This document shows, one piece after another, positions 1-6,752 of a stretch of DNA of 12,063 nucleotides. The translations under genes and the position numbers were made by a program. The stretch is from assembly GCA_030620005.1 (NCBI GenBank), contig JAUXAJ010000154.1, positions 1 through 12,063 of the forward strand, written 5' to 3'. The stretch's first letter is position 1. Each line of letters opens with the position of its first letter. The notes beneath the pieces are model-generated. The model was given only the letters and a program-made list of their open reading frames with translations, did no database searches and was not told where the DNA came from. Source of the stretch: Promethearchaeota archaeon (GTDB lineage Archaea; Asgardarchaeota; Lokiarchaeia; Sigynarchaeales; SOKP01).

Positions 1-2
1 AA

Positions 3-80
3 CTTTATTGTTGTGGGTGTTATGAGAAGAAAGCAAGTGTTTGCAAGATGAGGTATGGGGATTGTCTAGTAAGGTTGTAG
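3..80 (+). pseudogene. Possible out-of-frame Cys-rich N-terminus of the Rep
   Basis: The frame beginning at base 3 is open from near the window edge to a TAG at 78-80. It encodes a Cys-rich stretch that starts LYCCGCYEKK and continues with VCKMRYGDCLVRL, giving five cysteines in about 20 residues. This resembles the Zn-binding Cys cluster often found near the N-terminus of rolling-circle Reps. It sits one frame away from the main Rep frame, so a single-base deletion or a -1 frameshift around 66-80 would join them. I see no classical slippery heptamer. It could be a decayed gene, a sequencing error, recoding or chance. Confidence 0.3.
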
Positions 81-1180
81 TGAAGGTAGAATATCACACG
101 GTTGGGATGTTTTATACCGTGAGGGGTAAGAGGTTAAGCGATATTAAATCGTTAAAAAAGATGCAGGGTAGGATTTTGAGTGTTACGAATGCTGACTGGA
201 AGTGGCATGTGGTGTTTACGTTTAGTTTGGAGAATCTGGAAAAATATTTTAAAGAATATGGTAATTTGGGAAAAAGTCTGACGGATTGTTTTAATAAGTT
301 GCGGGATAAGTTTTGGGGCTTCAAGTATTTTTGGAAGTATGAAGAGGGTACGAAGGTGTGGTGTAAGGTTTGCAATAAGAAGGTTTATTTTACGGAAGAT
401 GGAGGACGCGATGGTTGGGTGTTTTGTAATGAATGTGGTGTGAGTATTAAGGGTGGGGATTTACCGCATTTTCATGTGATGTTTGATTTTGTGAATAGAA
501 GGATAAGATGTAAGAAAGATAAATTGGTGGACAAGTTGAGAAAGATTGGTTCTATTAAGGGTAGTAAGGTTGTAAGCAAGAGAAAATATCTTAGTGGTAC
601 GGATGTTGAAATGGTCGAGGTCGATTTTATTGTGAAAAGGTTTAAAGAACTTTATGTTAAAAAGTTAATTCACCCGAAGTCTTGGGACAAGATGAACTGG
701 AAGCGGTGGATGGCGGAACAGCGTGGTTATGGAATGAATAAGAATAAAACCGATATAGAGATTTTGCTGGGTTATTATATGTTTAAGAAGTGGAGAAATG
801 GTATTGCTCATGCGAGGGAGATAATGCATTATATGGATTTGGAGGGGTATGTTAAGAAGGATTTCTATAAGTATACTGAGGGGAGGTATTTGAAAGCGGG
901 TGCGAAGAAATGGTATCATAGCTTGAACTTGGAGTTTGATCCCGAAGGTGAGGTTCAACCTGAGTGGGAGAGGGTGTTGGAAATGGTGGGGATGGTTGGG
1001 GTTAAGAAGGCGTTGTATTTGGTAAAGAGTTCAAAAGAGGCGATGATTGATTATTATGATGGTGAAGGGAAGGCGGGGGCGTATATTTATTGGAGGGTGA
1101 TTAATGATATTAAAAGCAGGATGGTTGACGAGCAGGGTCTGCTAAAGGGTGGTTATTATGTTCAAAAAAAGGTTGTGTGA
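41..1180 (+). CDS. Rolling-circle replication initiator-like (HUH) protein, 5' end uncertain
   Basis: Probable plasmid or virus Rep that would nick one strand at an origin and stay attached through a tyrosine. Residues are counted from the TTG at 41. A motif-1-like strand, HVVFTFSLEN, lies at 56-65. A HUH motif, LPHFHVMFDF, lies at 141-150, with H143 and H145 as metal ligands. GYYMFKKW at 244-251 offers a Y-x-x-K motif 3 (Y246, K249). Between motifs 1 and 2 is a zinc ribbon, CKVC at 108-111 and CNEC at 129-132. The protein is rich in K, W and Y. The start is unsettled: TTG 41, a GTG near 80 and ATG 107 are all in frame, none with a convincing ribosome binding site. A Cys-rich stretch in another frame just upstream may be the lost N-terminus. 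The coding strand is extremely G-rich and C-poor, unlike every other gene here. The HUH assignment rests on motif reading only. Confidence 0.68.
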   Translation: MQDEVWGLSSKVVVKVEYHTVGMFYTVRGKRLSDIKSLKKMQGRILSVTNADWKWHVVFTFSLENLEKYFKEYGNLGKSLTDCFNKLRDKFWGFKYFWKYEEGTKVWCKVCNKKVYFTEDGGRDGWVFCNECGVSIKGGDLPHFHVMFDFVNRRIRCKKDKLVDKLRKIGSIKGSKVVSKRKYLSGTDVEMVEVDFIVKRFKELYVKKLIHPKSWDKMNWKRWMAEQRGYGMNKNKTDIEILLGYYMFKKWRNGIAHAREIMHYMDLEGYVKKDFYKYTEGRYLKAGAKKWYHSLNLEFDPEGEVQPEWERVLEMVGMVGVKKALYLVKSSKEAMIDYYDGEGKAGAYIYWRVINDIKSRMVDEQGLLKGGYYVQKKVV

Positions 1181-1235
1181 GCTGTTGTTTGTATTAGTAG
1201 TGCGTCGTGAAATATTTTTTCCTGAAAAAATGTGA
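1158..1235 (+). CDS. Possible 25-residue hydrophobic/basic small protein
   Basis: An ATG-started frame overlaps the last 23 bases of the Rep gene. It begins MFKKRLCELLFVLVVRRE and ends with a TGA after 25 codons. A purine-rich AAAGGGTGGT stretch lies about 4 bases upstream, a possible ribosome binding site. Overlapping small genes are common in compact plasmids and viruses. I do not recognise it, and a frame this short can occur by chance. Confidence 0.2.
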   Translation: MFKKRLCELLFVLVVRREIFFPEKM

Positions 1236-1241
1236 GAATGT

Positions 1242-1270
1242 CTTGTGGGGGGGGTACAAGCGTAGCCCCC
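1242..1270 (+). other. G8/C5 nested stem-loops, candidate rolling-circle origin
   Basis: Eight consecutive G (1247-1254) are followed by TACAAGCGTAG and five C (1266-1270), which can form a 5-bp GC stem. An alternative, mutually exclusive stem pairs CTTGT (1242-1246) with ACAAG (1256-1260) around the G run. TCTTG at 1241-1245 resembles the core of pC194/pUB110-type nick sites (TCTTG/ATA). A position just 3' of a rep gene is plausible for a double-strand origin. The role is inferred; the two pairings are seen directly. Confidence 0.35.
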
Positions 1271-1517
1271 TAATGTTGTGGCTCGCTTAAAACAAATGTT
1301 ATTTCTGTTGTTGCTGCTATTGTTGTTGGTTGGAGTATGCAGATGATTGAGATCCCAGCAATGTTTTTGATTTAAGATATAGAACAAAACATTATAAAAA
1401 ATATAAATTTATATATCGAAAACTTGAATCCTTTAAATATATGGCATGTCGAATTTCGTTAATTTATTAGGATAATAATTTCGAAAAAGAGCAATAATGC
1501 GGATCTTAATGAATGTA

Positions 1518-1541
1518 TTAAAAAAAAAAAATTAAAAAAGT
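1518..1541 (-). terminator. Oligo-T terminator of the surface-protein gene
   Basis: On the - strand, just past the stop codon of the 1552-2076 gene, there are runs of T6 (1534-1539) and T12 (1520-1531) separated by AA. Archaeal RNA polymerase terminates at such oligo-T tracts without needing a hairpin. Confidence 0.6.
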
Positions 1542-1551
1542 GTAAAATCAA

Positions 1552-2076
1552 TTAAATATTATTTTTAATTTTTATCCGGCGCCTCACTTGTAGAGCAATT
1601 ATTAAACCTATTGAGAATACGAGCGAGATTGACACGAGTTCCACGGGATAACCAGGAATTATGGGCAAATAATATCTCGTTAATTCCTTATTACACGTTA
1701 AAGTATAAATATCCGGGCCGTTTTCGTATAATATAACTTGAATGTAGTATATTTTCTTTTCTCTTGCCACATAATTAATAGAGGGTTGATCGCCTAAACT
1801 ATAAGCGAGAGCGTTTCTAAATATTTCTTGATTTATCTTCCCGTCCAGATTGATTTTTGTTTCCTCTGGACGTTCATCGAACAGAAAAAGATAGAAATTA
1901 CCATCATCCTCGTGAGTTATCGATACATCAATACGATCTCCGGCGTTTAAATTAACTAAAAAAAAGACCGAAGTAGATACGGTTATTTTATCCACATGTG
2001 TAAAAGCCAACACGTTATTAATCGGAAAAACGAGAAAAATTGTTAACATCAATAGTGATATTTTTTTGTAATTCAT
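1552..2076 (-). CDS. Secreted protein with C-terminal membrane anchor, PPC-like fold
   Basis: A 174-residue protein of unknown function. Residues 1-25 form a signal peptide: the basic start MNYKK, a hydrophobic core, and NVLAF near the likely cleavage site. The middle is beta-rich with the pattern 'VNLNAGDRIDVSI...GNFYLFLFDE...YYIQVILYENG'. This resembles the bacterial pre-peptidase C-terminal (PPC) beta-sandwich often found on extracellular proteins. IIPGYPV at 139-145 leads into a transmembrane helix (about 146-163) and a basic RRRIKIK tail, so the body should face outside. Such 'IPGY + TM' ends are common in Asgard-type surface proteins in my recollection. It is transcribed alone from its own TATA box and ends at an oligo-T tract. 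It is not part of the leucine genes, from which 109 bases separate it. Confidence 0.75.
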   Translation of the reverse strand: MNYKKISLLMLTIFLVFPINNVLAFTHVDKITVSTSVFFLVNLNAGDRIDVSITHEDDGNFYLFLFDERPEETKINLDGKINQEIFRNALAYSLGDQPSINYVAREKKIYYIQVILYENGPDIYTLTCNKELTRYYLPIIPGYPVELVSISLVFSIGLIIALQVRRRIKIKNNI

Positions 2077-2117
2077 TGTAACGAGTTTGTATTTATTTCA
2101 ATTTCACATTTTATTAA

Positions 2118-2126
2118 TTTATAAAT
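2118..2126 (-). promoter_or_regulatory. TATA box of the surface-protein gene
   Basis: ATTTATAAA on the - strand lies about 42 bases upstream of the ATG at 2076. This predicts a short untranslated leader. No Shine-Dalgarno site is visible before the ATG. Confidence 0.4.
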
Positions 2127-2185
2127 CTTGAATAATTTATAATAAAAATTTTTATGTTATAATATTTTGCGATATGTTCATTACA

Positions 2186-2695
2186 TCATAAACATTCATT
2201 ACTTTTTTTTATTTTGTTTATGGCGAAATTTACGAGACCTTCAGCAGAAATGATTTCTTTTATGAATTCTGGCGTCTTTTTAATTTCGTATTCATTATTG
2301 GATGTAAGATTTTTAACCTTATCGGTTTCAAAGTTGATTTCTAACTCATCTCCAGTGTTAAAAGCATCCACATTTTCGAATTCAATTATGGGTAGTCCAA
2401 TATTTATGGCGTTTCTAAAGAATATTCTTGCGAACGATGGGGCAATTACGCAACTGATTCCTGCTGCTTTTATGGCAATAGGGGCTTGCTCCCTACTTGA
2501 ACCGCTTCCAAAATTTGAATTCGCGACAATTATCGTGTAACCATGTCTTCTCCTCTTAGCATTAAAGTCCGGGTCTAAATCTTCCATGCAATGCTCTGCC
2601 AAGAAAGCAGGGTCGGATTTAACCAAGTATCGCGCAGGAATGATTAAATCGGTATTTATATTCTTTTCACTGTATTTTATAACCTTTCCCTTCAC
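2186..2695 (-). CDS. leuD: 3-isopropylmalate dehydratase small subunit (archaeal type)
   Basis: The swivel-domain subunit that, with LeuC, isomerises 2-isopropylmalate to 3-isopropylmalate (leucine synthesis) and often citramalate-derived substrates in archaea. It has 169 residues, the usual length for the archaeal/short family. NFGSGSSREQAP at 61-72 is the conserved substrate-binding signature, and SFARIFFRNAINIGLP follows at 87-102. The substrate-specificity loop near 22-26 reads RYLVK; homoaconitase small subunits carry an Arg in this loop (YLRT type) as I recall, so IPM isomerase is favoured. The start is GTG with a good AAAGGTG ribosome binding site 6 bases upstream. It lies 18 bases after leuC, so the two are surely cotranscribed and form a heterodimer or heterotetramer. 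Confidence 0.9.
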   Translation of the reverse strand: MKGKVIKYSEKNINTDLIIPARYLVKSDPAFLAEHCMEDLDPDFNAKRRRHGYTIIVANSNFGSGSSREQAPIAIKAAGISCVIAPSFARIFFRNAINIGLPIIEFENVDAFNTGDELEINFETDKVKNLTSNNEYEIKKTPEFIKEIISAEGLVNFAINKIKKSNECL

Positions 2696-2701
2696 TTCTT
2701 A

Positions 2702-2708
2702 CACCTTT
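2702..2708 (-). promoter_or_regulatory. Ribosome binding site fixing the GTG start of leuD
   Basis: AAAGGTG on the - strand is followed by 6 bases and then GTG (2695-2693). It lies within the 18-base leuC-leuD gap. It matches the archaeal anti-SD and supports translation from GTG rather than a later ATG. Confidence 0.7.
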
Positions 2709-2713
2709 CAAAT

Positions 2714-3988
2714 TTAGAGATATATTGGGCTCGTAATGTAATCTTTAATAGCCGAAGCAGCAGCAACGGCAGGACTCGATAAATAAACCTCGCTGTCTAT
2801 GTGACCCATTCTTCCCTTGAAATTTTTGTTGGTTGTTGAAATGGCTTTTTCCCCCGCAGCCAAAACTCCCATGAATCCACCTAAACACGGTCCACAGGTG
2901 GGTGTTGATATAACGGCCCCTACATCGAGAAATATTTCAATTAATCCTTCCTTTAAGGCGTTAAGAAAAATTTGTTGAGTGCCTGGAATGATTATGCATC
3001 TTACTCTCGAATTTATCTCGTGTTTTCTTAATACTTTTGCAGCGGTTCTTAAGTCTTCTAGCCGTCCGTTGGTACACGATCCGATTACCGCTTGGTCAAT
3101 TTCAACTCTCATTGCGTCTACTTCTGATATGGGCTTCGCATTTTCTGGCAAGTGAGGAAACGCCACTTGAGGTTCTATAGTTTTGCAGTCAAAATTGATA
3201 ACGTCGCAATATACAGCGTCCTTATCGCTTTCATGTACTTTATATTTAAGGTTACCAACGATTTTTAAATAGTTTTCCGTAATTGTATCGGGAACAATTA
3301 TGCCATTCTTGCCTCCAGCTTCTATTGCCATGTTGCACATGGAAAATCGATTTGACATGGATAAATTCTCAACGACTTCTCCCGTAAATTCCATGGCTTT
3401 ATACGTTGCACCATCGACTCCAATTTGACCAATCGTATATAAAATTAGGTCCTTACCCGAAACCCATTCGTTCAATTCACCAGAATATATAAATTTGATC
3501 GACTCGGGTATTTTGAACCAACACTGTCCTAGCGCCATTGACACTCCTAAATCAGTTGATCCAACACCAGTAGAAAAAGCCCCTAAAGCGCCATAGGTAC
3601 ACGTGTGAGAGTCCGCTCCAATAAAAACCTCTCCGGGAGAAACCAATCCTTGTTCAGGTATTAAGCAATGTTCTATTCCCACGCGACCAACTTCGAAGTA
3701 ATTTGAAATTTTATATTTCCGAGCAAAGTCTCTAAGAATCTTGCATTGATCCGCTGAAGCAACATCCTTATTTGGAGTGAAATGATCAGGAGTCAATATG
3801 ATTCTTTTATTATCAAAAACGCTCTGATTTGTTCCTTCAACAATTTTTTCAAATATTTTTATGGCAATAGGAGCCGTTATGTCATTTGCAAGACATTTAT
3901 CCACATTAGCTAATATGAAATCGCCAGCTGAAACGTTTTTGTCGTCGCAATGCGCTCTCAAAATCTTTTCTGTTATCGTAAATCCCAT
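2714..3988 (-). CDS. leuC: 3-isopropylmalate dehydratase large subunit (archaeal type)
   Basis: The [4Fe-4S] catalytic subunit of the aconitase superfamily; it partners the small subunit encoded just downstream. It has 424 residues, typical of the archaeal LeuC/HacA group and shorter than the roughly 470-residue bacterial LeuC. Cluster ligands are C305 (in SCTNGR), C365 and C368 (in TCGPCLGG). GADSHTCTYGALGAF at 124-138 and PDHFTP at 67-72 are family signatures. The start MGFTITEKIL matches the usual N-terminus. Homoaconitase cannot be excluded by sequence alone, but the DAP-type lysine genes nearby make an aminoadipate route unlikely. Neither leuA nor leuB is in the window. Confidence 0.88.
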   Translation of the reverse strand: MGFTITEKILRAHCDDKNVSAGDFILANVDKCLANDITAPIAIKIFEKIVEGTNQSVFDNKRIILTPDHFTPNKDVASADQCKILRDFARKYKISNYFEVGRVGIEHCLIPEQGLVSPGEVFIGADSHTCTYGALGAFSTGVGSTDLGVSMALGQCWFKIPESIKFIYSGELNEWVSGKDLILYTIGQIGVDGATYKAMEFTGEVVENLSMSNRFSMCNMAIEAGGKNGIIVPDTITENYLKIVGNLKYKVHESDKDAVYCDVINFDCKTIEPQVAFPHLPENAKPISEVDAMRVEIDQAVIGSCTNGRLEDLRTAAKVLRKHEINSRVRCIIIPGTQQIFLNALKEGLIEIFLDVGAVISTPTCGPCLGGFMGVLAAGEKAISTTNKNFKGRMGHIDSEVYLSSPAVAAASAIKDYITSPIYL

Positions 3989-4000
3989 TCTATTAAAACC

Positions 4001-4008
4001 TATATAAA
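4001..4008 (-). promoter_or_regulatory. TATA-like element upstream of leuC
   Basis: TTTATATA on the - strand begins 20 bases before the leuC ATG. That is slightly too close for a normal leaderless start, so either transcription starts at or just inside the ATG region or another A/T-rich element further upstream is used. No Shine-Dalgarno site is visible. Confidence 0.3.
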
Positions 4009-4086
4009 TCGTGTCAAGAAACTCAAAAAATTAAATTTTGAAATGATTTATGTAATTAATTTTTAATTCTTTCTTATTATATCATT

Positions 4087-4103
4087 AAACAATTTGATTG
4101 TTT
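4087..4103. promoter_or_regulatory. Inverted repeat upstream of leuC, possible operator
   Basis: AAACAAT and ATTGTTT form perfect 7-bp arms around TTG. It lies about 100 bases upstream of leuC and 75 bases downstream of the kinase stop, so it could be an operator for leuCD or part of the kinase transcript's 3' end. A T6 run on the - strand around 4132-4137 may terminate the kinase transcript. Confidence 0.3.
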
Positions 4104-4176
4104 TGTCATGATTATATAATTAAGTATATAATAAAAAATTAGACATTTAAGACCATGAAATACGAATATTATTACA

Positions 4177-5676
4177 TTATTTAACTGCTGGTAATAATAC
4201 AACGAAATTACTTCCTTTTGAATAATCTCCTTTAACTCTATCCTCAATCTTAATCTTTCCATTGTATAGATTTAGAATTTTGGTAATAAAATAGAGCCCA
4301 ATACCCATGCCCTTCCCTCCTTTTGACTCTTGAAACCCTTTCTTAAAAATTAACTCTTTCCTAGAATCCTCAACACCAATCCCATTATCTTTAAATTCTA
4401 ACTTGAAAAAATTTTCTACTCTCGAGGTTTCAATGCAAATTTCTACGACTGCATTATTATTATATTTAATCGCGTTAATGAGTATATTTTCAAATACTTC
4501 GCTTATTAATTCATTTGCGTTTACCCAAATTTCATCGAGATCGCTATTATATTCAATGAACACCTCTCTTTCTTGAAAACTATTTTTTATAAATTCCACG
4601 CTTCTTTTAATTTCACGTTTAATGCTTAAAGTTTTTAAGGAAATTTCAGCATCACTGATTTCAGATAATTTTCGAACATTTAATATTAATCGTTTACCCC
4701 TGACTATTTGTTCTTCTAGAACTGGAAGAAATTTCCTACTGGCTTGATCATTTCCATCTTTTTGATACATTTTACTAAGTTCTAAAGAAGATGCAATGTT
4801 TTGGAAAATATTGCTTATGTCATGAGTAAATAAGTCCTTAAAGAAGCTTGCTCGATTGTAAGCTTCGCGATAATTTTCTTCGGATTCTTTTAATTTTCTA
4901 AATAAGAGATTGATTGGATTTTTAAGACCAAATTGAATCACGGCCTTATAGATTAAATAGAACGCAATTATTTTGAAAACATGACCTATTAAATTAGAGA
5001 GTCCGTAAACGCTAACATAAAACGTGAAAGAAAATTCTGAAATCATTGTACAAACGATCGAAAAAATAATCAATGTGATAATCGTTTTGTCAAATTCTTT
5101 ACGGTTTTTGTAAATTAATAATATTGAAACGAGAAAAATGAGATCTATAATGTATTCACTAATTATCTTAAAGGATGTCAATCCAGATCCTTCGATAAAA
5201 CAATCTGGAAAGTTTCCCGTGAAAATGAGGGCAATTAAAAAAGCACATGTTATTATATAAGATAAGATCAAATATTTAAGGTTAATTTTTTTATTTTTGA
5301 TTAATGAAGCGAAAAAAATAGAAAATGCTTGGAGATATCGCGCTGCAATCCATAATTGTGTTGGTAAATTAGCATCGTAACCTGGAAAAACGCCCATTCC
5401 CTTGTAAGCAAGCGTGTGAATTAAGTCCACGAAGCCTATGAATAGGGATGAAATCCCAAAAACCAATAAAAACATGCTATCAATTTTATTTCGTGAATGC
5501 CATGTAATTAAAAAGATGGCAAAAGCAATGGTAACGCTAAATAACTCTGCAAAGCTATGAAAAAGAAGATAATTAAAGAAACTAGAAATAATTAGCCCTA
5601 TTAAAATTATTGAGACGATTACGGCTTCCGATACATTAGATTTGTATTTTGCAAGATCTTTTTTGTTTTTTAACAT
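4177..5676 (-). CDS. Membrane sensor histidine kinase with MASE3 domain
   Basis: A 499-residue kinase. Residues about 17-250 form a MASE3 membrane sensor with roughly seven to eight helices. Its hallmark is the run SSLFIGFVDLIHTLAYKGM (76-94), followed by PTQLWIAARYLQAFS. A short coiled linker (about 258-280) leads to the phospho-acceptor motif FTHDISNIFQNI with H285. The ATPase domain has N-box NILINAIKYN (397-406), G1 DNGIG (430-434) and G2 GKGMGIGL (454-461), so all key residues are present. There is no PAS domain and no receiver domain, and no response regulator lies in the window. The ligand is unknown. The start MLKNKKDLAK precedes the first helix directly. Confidence 0.9.
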   Translation of the reverse strand: MLKNKKDLAKYKSNVSEAVIVSIILIGLIISSFFNYLLFHSFAELFSVTIAFAIFLITWHSRNKIDSMFLLVFGISSLFIGFVDLIHTLAYKGMGVFPGYDANLPTQLWIAARYLQAFSIFFASLIKNKKINLKYLILSYIITCAFLIALIFTGNFPDCFIEGSGLTSFKIISEYIIDLIFLVSILLIYKNRKEFDKTIITLIIFSIVCTMISEFSFTFYVSVYGLSNLIGHVFKIIAFYLIYKAVIQFGLKNPINLLFRKLKESEENYREAYNRASFFKDLFTHDISNIFQNIASSLELSKMYQKDGNDQASRKFLPVLEEQIVRGKRLILNVRKLSEISDAEISLKTLSIKREIKRSVEFIKNSFQEREVFIEYNSDLDEIWVNANELISEVFENILINAIKYNNNAVVEICIETSRVENFFKLEFKDNGIGVEDSRKELIFKKGFQESKGGKGMGIGLYFITKILNLYNGKIKIEDRVKGDYSKGSNFVVLLPAVK

Positions 5677-5721
5677 CGTATAAAAGCATAAAATGATATG
5701 TTTGAAATCACATTTATGATC

Positions 5722-5737
5722 TAAATAGTTCTATTTA
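5722..5737. promoter_or_regulatory. Inverted repeat upstream of the kinase gene
   Basis: TAAATAG and CTATTTA are perfect 7-bp arms with a 2-base spacer. The repeat lies 46-61 bases upstream of the kinase ATG and just past the regulator's stop codon. Its position suits an operator for the kinase promoter. In DNA this A/T-rich, chance symmetry is possible. Confidence 0.3.
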
Positions 5738-5767
5738 ACTTTTTAGAATTCAAAATTTTAGATTCAC

Positions 5768-6706
5768 CTAAATTTTCTCAACTTCAAATATAGGTGCTAC
5801 CATTTCTTTTAAAATTTCATTTGATTCAGCCCAAAGATAGAATAGTTTTTTCTTCACAGAAATGATTACGGCTTTTCCAATTTCGTAAAAATCACCTGAA
5901 TCTTGATTGATTGATTTTTTTAAGTCTTCAGACATGCTCTCGAAATATTTTGAGTTTTTAAGTTGATTTTTTTTCGTTTTCATGTTAAAAACGGGATATT
6001 TTTTCCCATTAAAGTTAATCTCATCGTTAACTAATTGAAAATCTTTAATGTCAAAAAAATAAGATTTCATTTCTCTCGTCTTCCTTTTGAGACTATTAAT
6101 AAAGAATTTCAACGCATTATCGTCTTTTTCGATGTTGTAATCAAATATAAAAACATGGAAACTATTGTCTTTTAGAAATTTAGCGCGCGGAGTATAAAGC
6201 ACGCAATCGTAAACCTTGTAATTAAACATTGGCATTTCTTTTTTTACAACGTAGGATTTTATTTTCCAACCTTTTTCTAATAAAGGTTTAAAATAAGGTT
6301 GAATAAAAGTATCAAGTTCTTCGTAAGAAAATTCCATGCCATTTTGATAAATTTTTTCAAGAGCTTCTGAATGTAATCGCTTTATTCCCGTTATCCTATC
6401 AAGTTCCTTTTTCATTTTTTCTATGAGATTATCAAAATACGACATTGGTCTTAAAGCTTTAAATATCGTTGCGTTTTTGGATTTATCTGTTCGTCCTCCT
6501 TCCATAACTAGTCCGAACTTGATGAGTTTCCGCAAAATTGAATAAATAGTTGTCCTTTCAATGGGTAGAGCGTGAATTAACTCTTTCACGATATTGCCTT
6601 TAGCTCCTGCCTTTATTAATGCAAAATATACCGAAGCCTCTTTATAAGTTAATCCCGTTTTTTCAAAGATTTCAATGAATTCGTTCTTTTTTTTTTTACT
6701 TGACAT
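5768..6706 (-). CDS. TrmB-family transcriptional regulator
   Basis: Counted from the ATG at 6706, a 312-residue regulator. Residues about 9-70 form a winged helix: FEKTGLTYKEASVYFALIKAGA, then the recognition-helix region IERTTIYSILRKLIKFGLV. A coiled segment about 90-122 (IEKMKKELDRITGIKRL) should dimerise it, as in TrmB proteins. The rest, to residue 312, is a mixed alpha/beta region of unknown ligand, not clearly the sugar-binding TrmB effector domain. The frame stays open 34 codons further upstream to an ATG at 6808. That extension reads through the promoter and repeats, and a TATA box sits at the right distance from 6706, so I chose the later ATG. The gene is divergent from dapF, which suggests it may control the lysine genes and itself. 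Confidence 0.8.
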   Translation of the reverse strand: MSSKKKKNEFIEIFEKTGLTYKEASVYFALIKAGAKGNIVKELIHALPIERTTIYSILRKLIKFGLVMEGGRTDKSKNATIFKALRPMSYFDNLIEKMKKELDRITGIKRLHSEALEKIYQNGMEFSYEELDTFIQPYFKPLLEKGWKIKSYVVKKEMPMFNYKVYDCVLYTPRAKFLKDNSFHVFIFDYNIEKDDNALKFFINSLKRKTREMKSYFFDIKDFQLVNDEINFNGKKYPVFNMKTKKNQLKNSKYFESMSEDLKKSINQDSGDFYEIGKAVIISVKKKLFYLWAESNEILKEMVAPIFEVEKI

Positions 6707-6723
6707 TAGTAGAATTACATTTT

Positions 6724-6738
6724 TTATAATATTTAAAA
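6724..6738 (-). promoter_or_regulatory. TATA box for leaderless transcription of the TrmB-like gene
   Basis: TTTTAAATATTATAA on the - strand is centred about 26 bases upstream of the ATG at 6706. This is the standard spacing for an archaeal leaderless mRNA, and it is the main reason for preferring this start. Confidence 0.55.
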
Positions 6739-6752
6739 TTTGTTGGAGTGTA

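Larger units (their letters stand above)
1..1375. mobile_element. Right part of a putative integrated rolling-circle element
   Basis: This stretch carries the HUH Rep and has a composition unlike the rest of the window. For example, I count 29 G and 1 C in bases 961-1020 of the + strand. Low-C, GT-rich sequence continues to about 1375, after which the DNA becomes the A/T-rich sequence seen elsewhere. Strand-biased composition fits DNA that spends time single-stranded. I see no integrase, tRNA fragment or clear att site, and the left boundary lies outside the window. The exact right edge is an estimate from composition. Confidence 0.5.
1181..1551. other. Gene-poor stretch between rep and the surface-protein gene
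   Basis: The first half (to about 1375) is GT-rich and contains the G8/C5 stem-loop. It also has short hydrophobic frames: a Leu-rich 16-codon frame at 1296-1346, and an adjoining frame reading VISVVVAAIVVGW that has no start codon. These may be relics of a small membrane protein. The second half is A/T-rich with a perfect palindrome at 1401-1414 (ATATAAATTTATAT) and the T-rich terminator of the - strand gene. No tRNA or convincing gene is seen. Confidence 0.5.

Noticed and set aside
665..958. Open frame on the - strand within rep
   Set aside because: It arises from the low-C coding strand of rep, which makes few stops in antisense. No recognisable domain.
1401..1414. Perfect A/T palindrome as an attachment site
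   Set aside because: It is only A and T, has no second copy in the window, and no tRNA or integrase supports integration here.
2214..2540. Open frame on the + strand across leuD
   Set aside because: It is the shadow of a clearly functional leuD and shows no family features.
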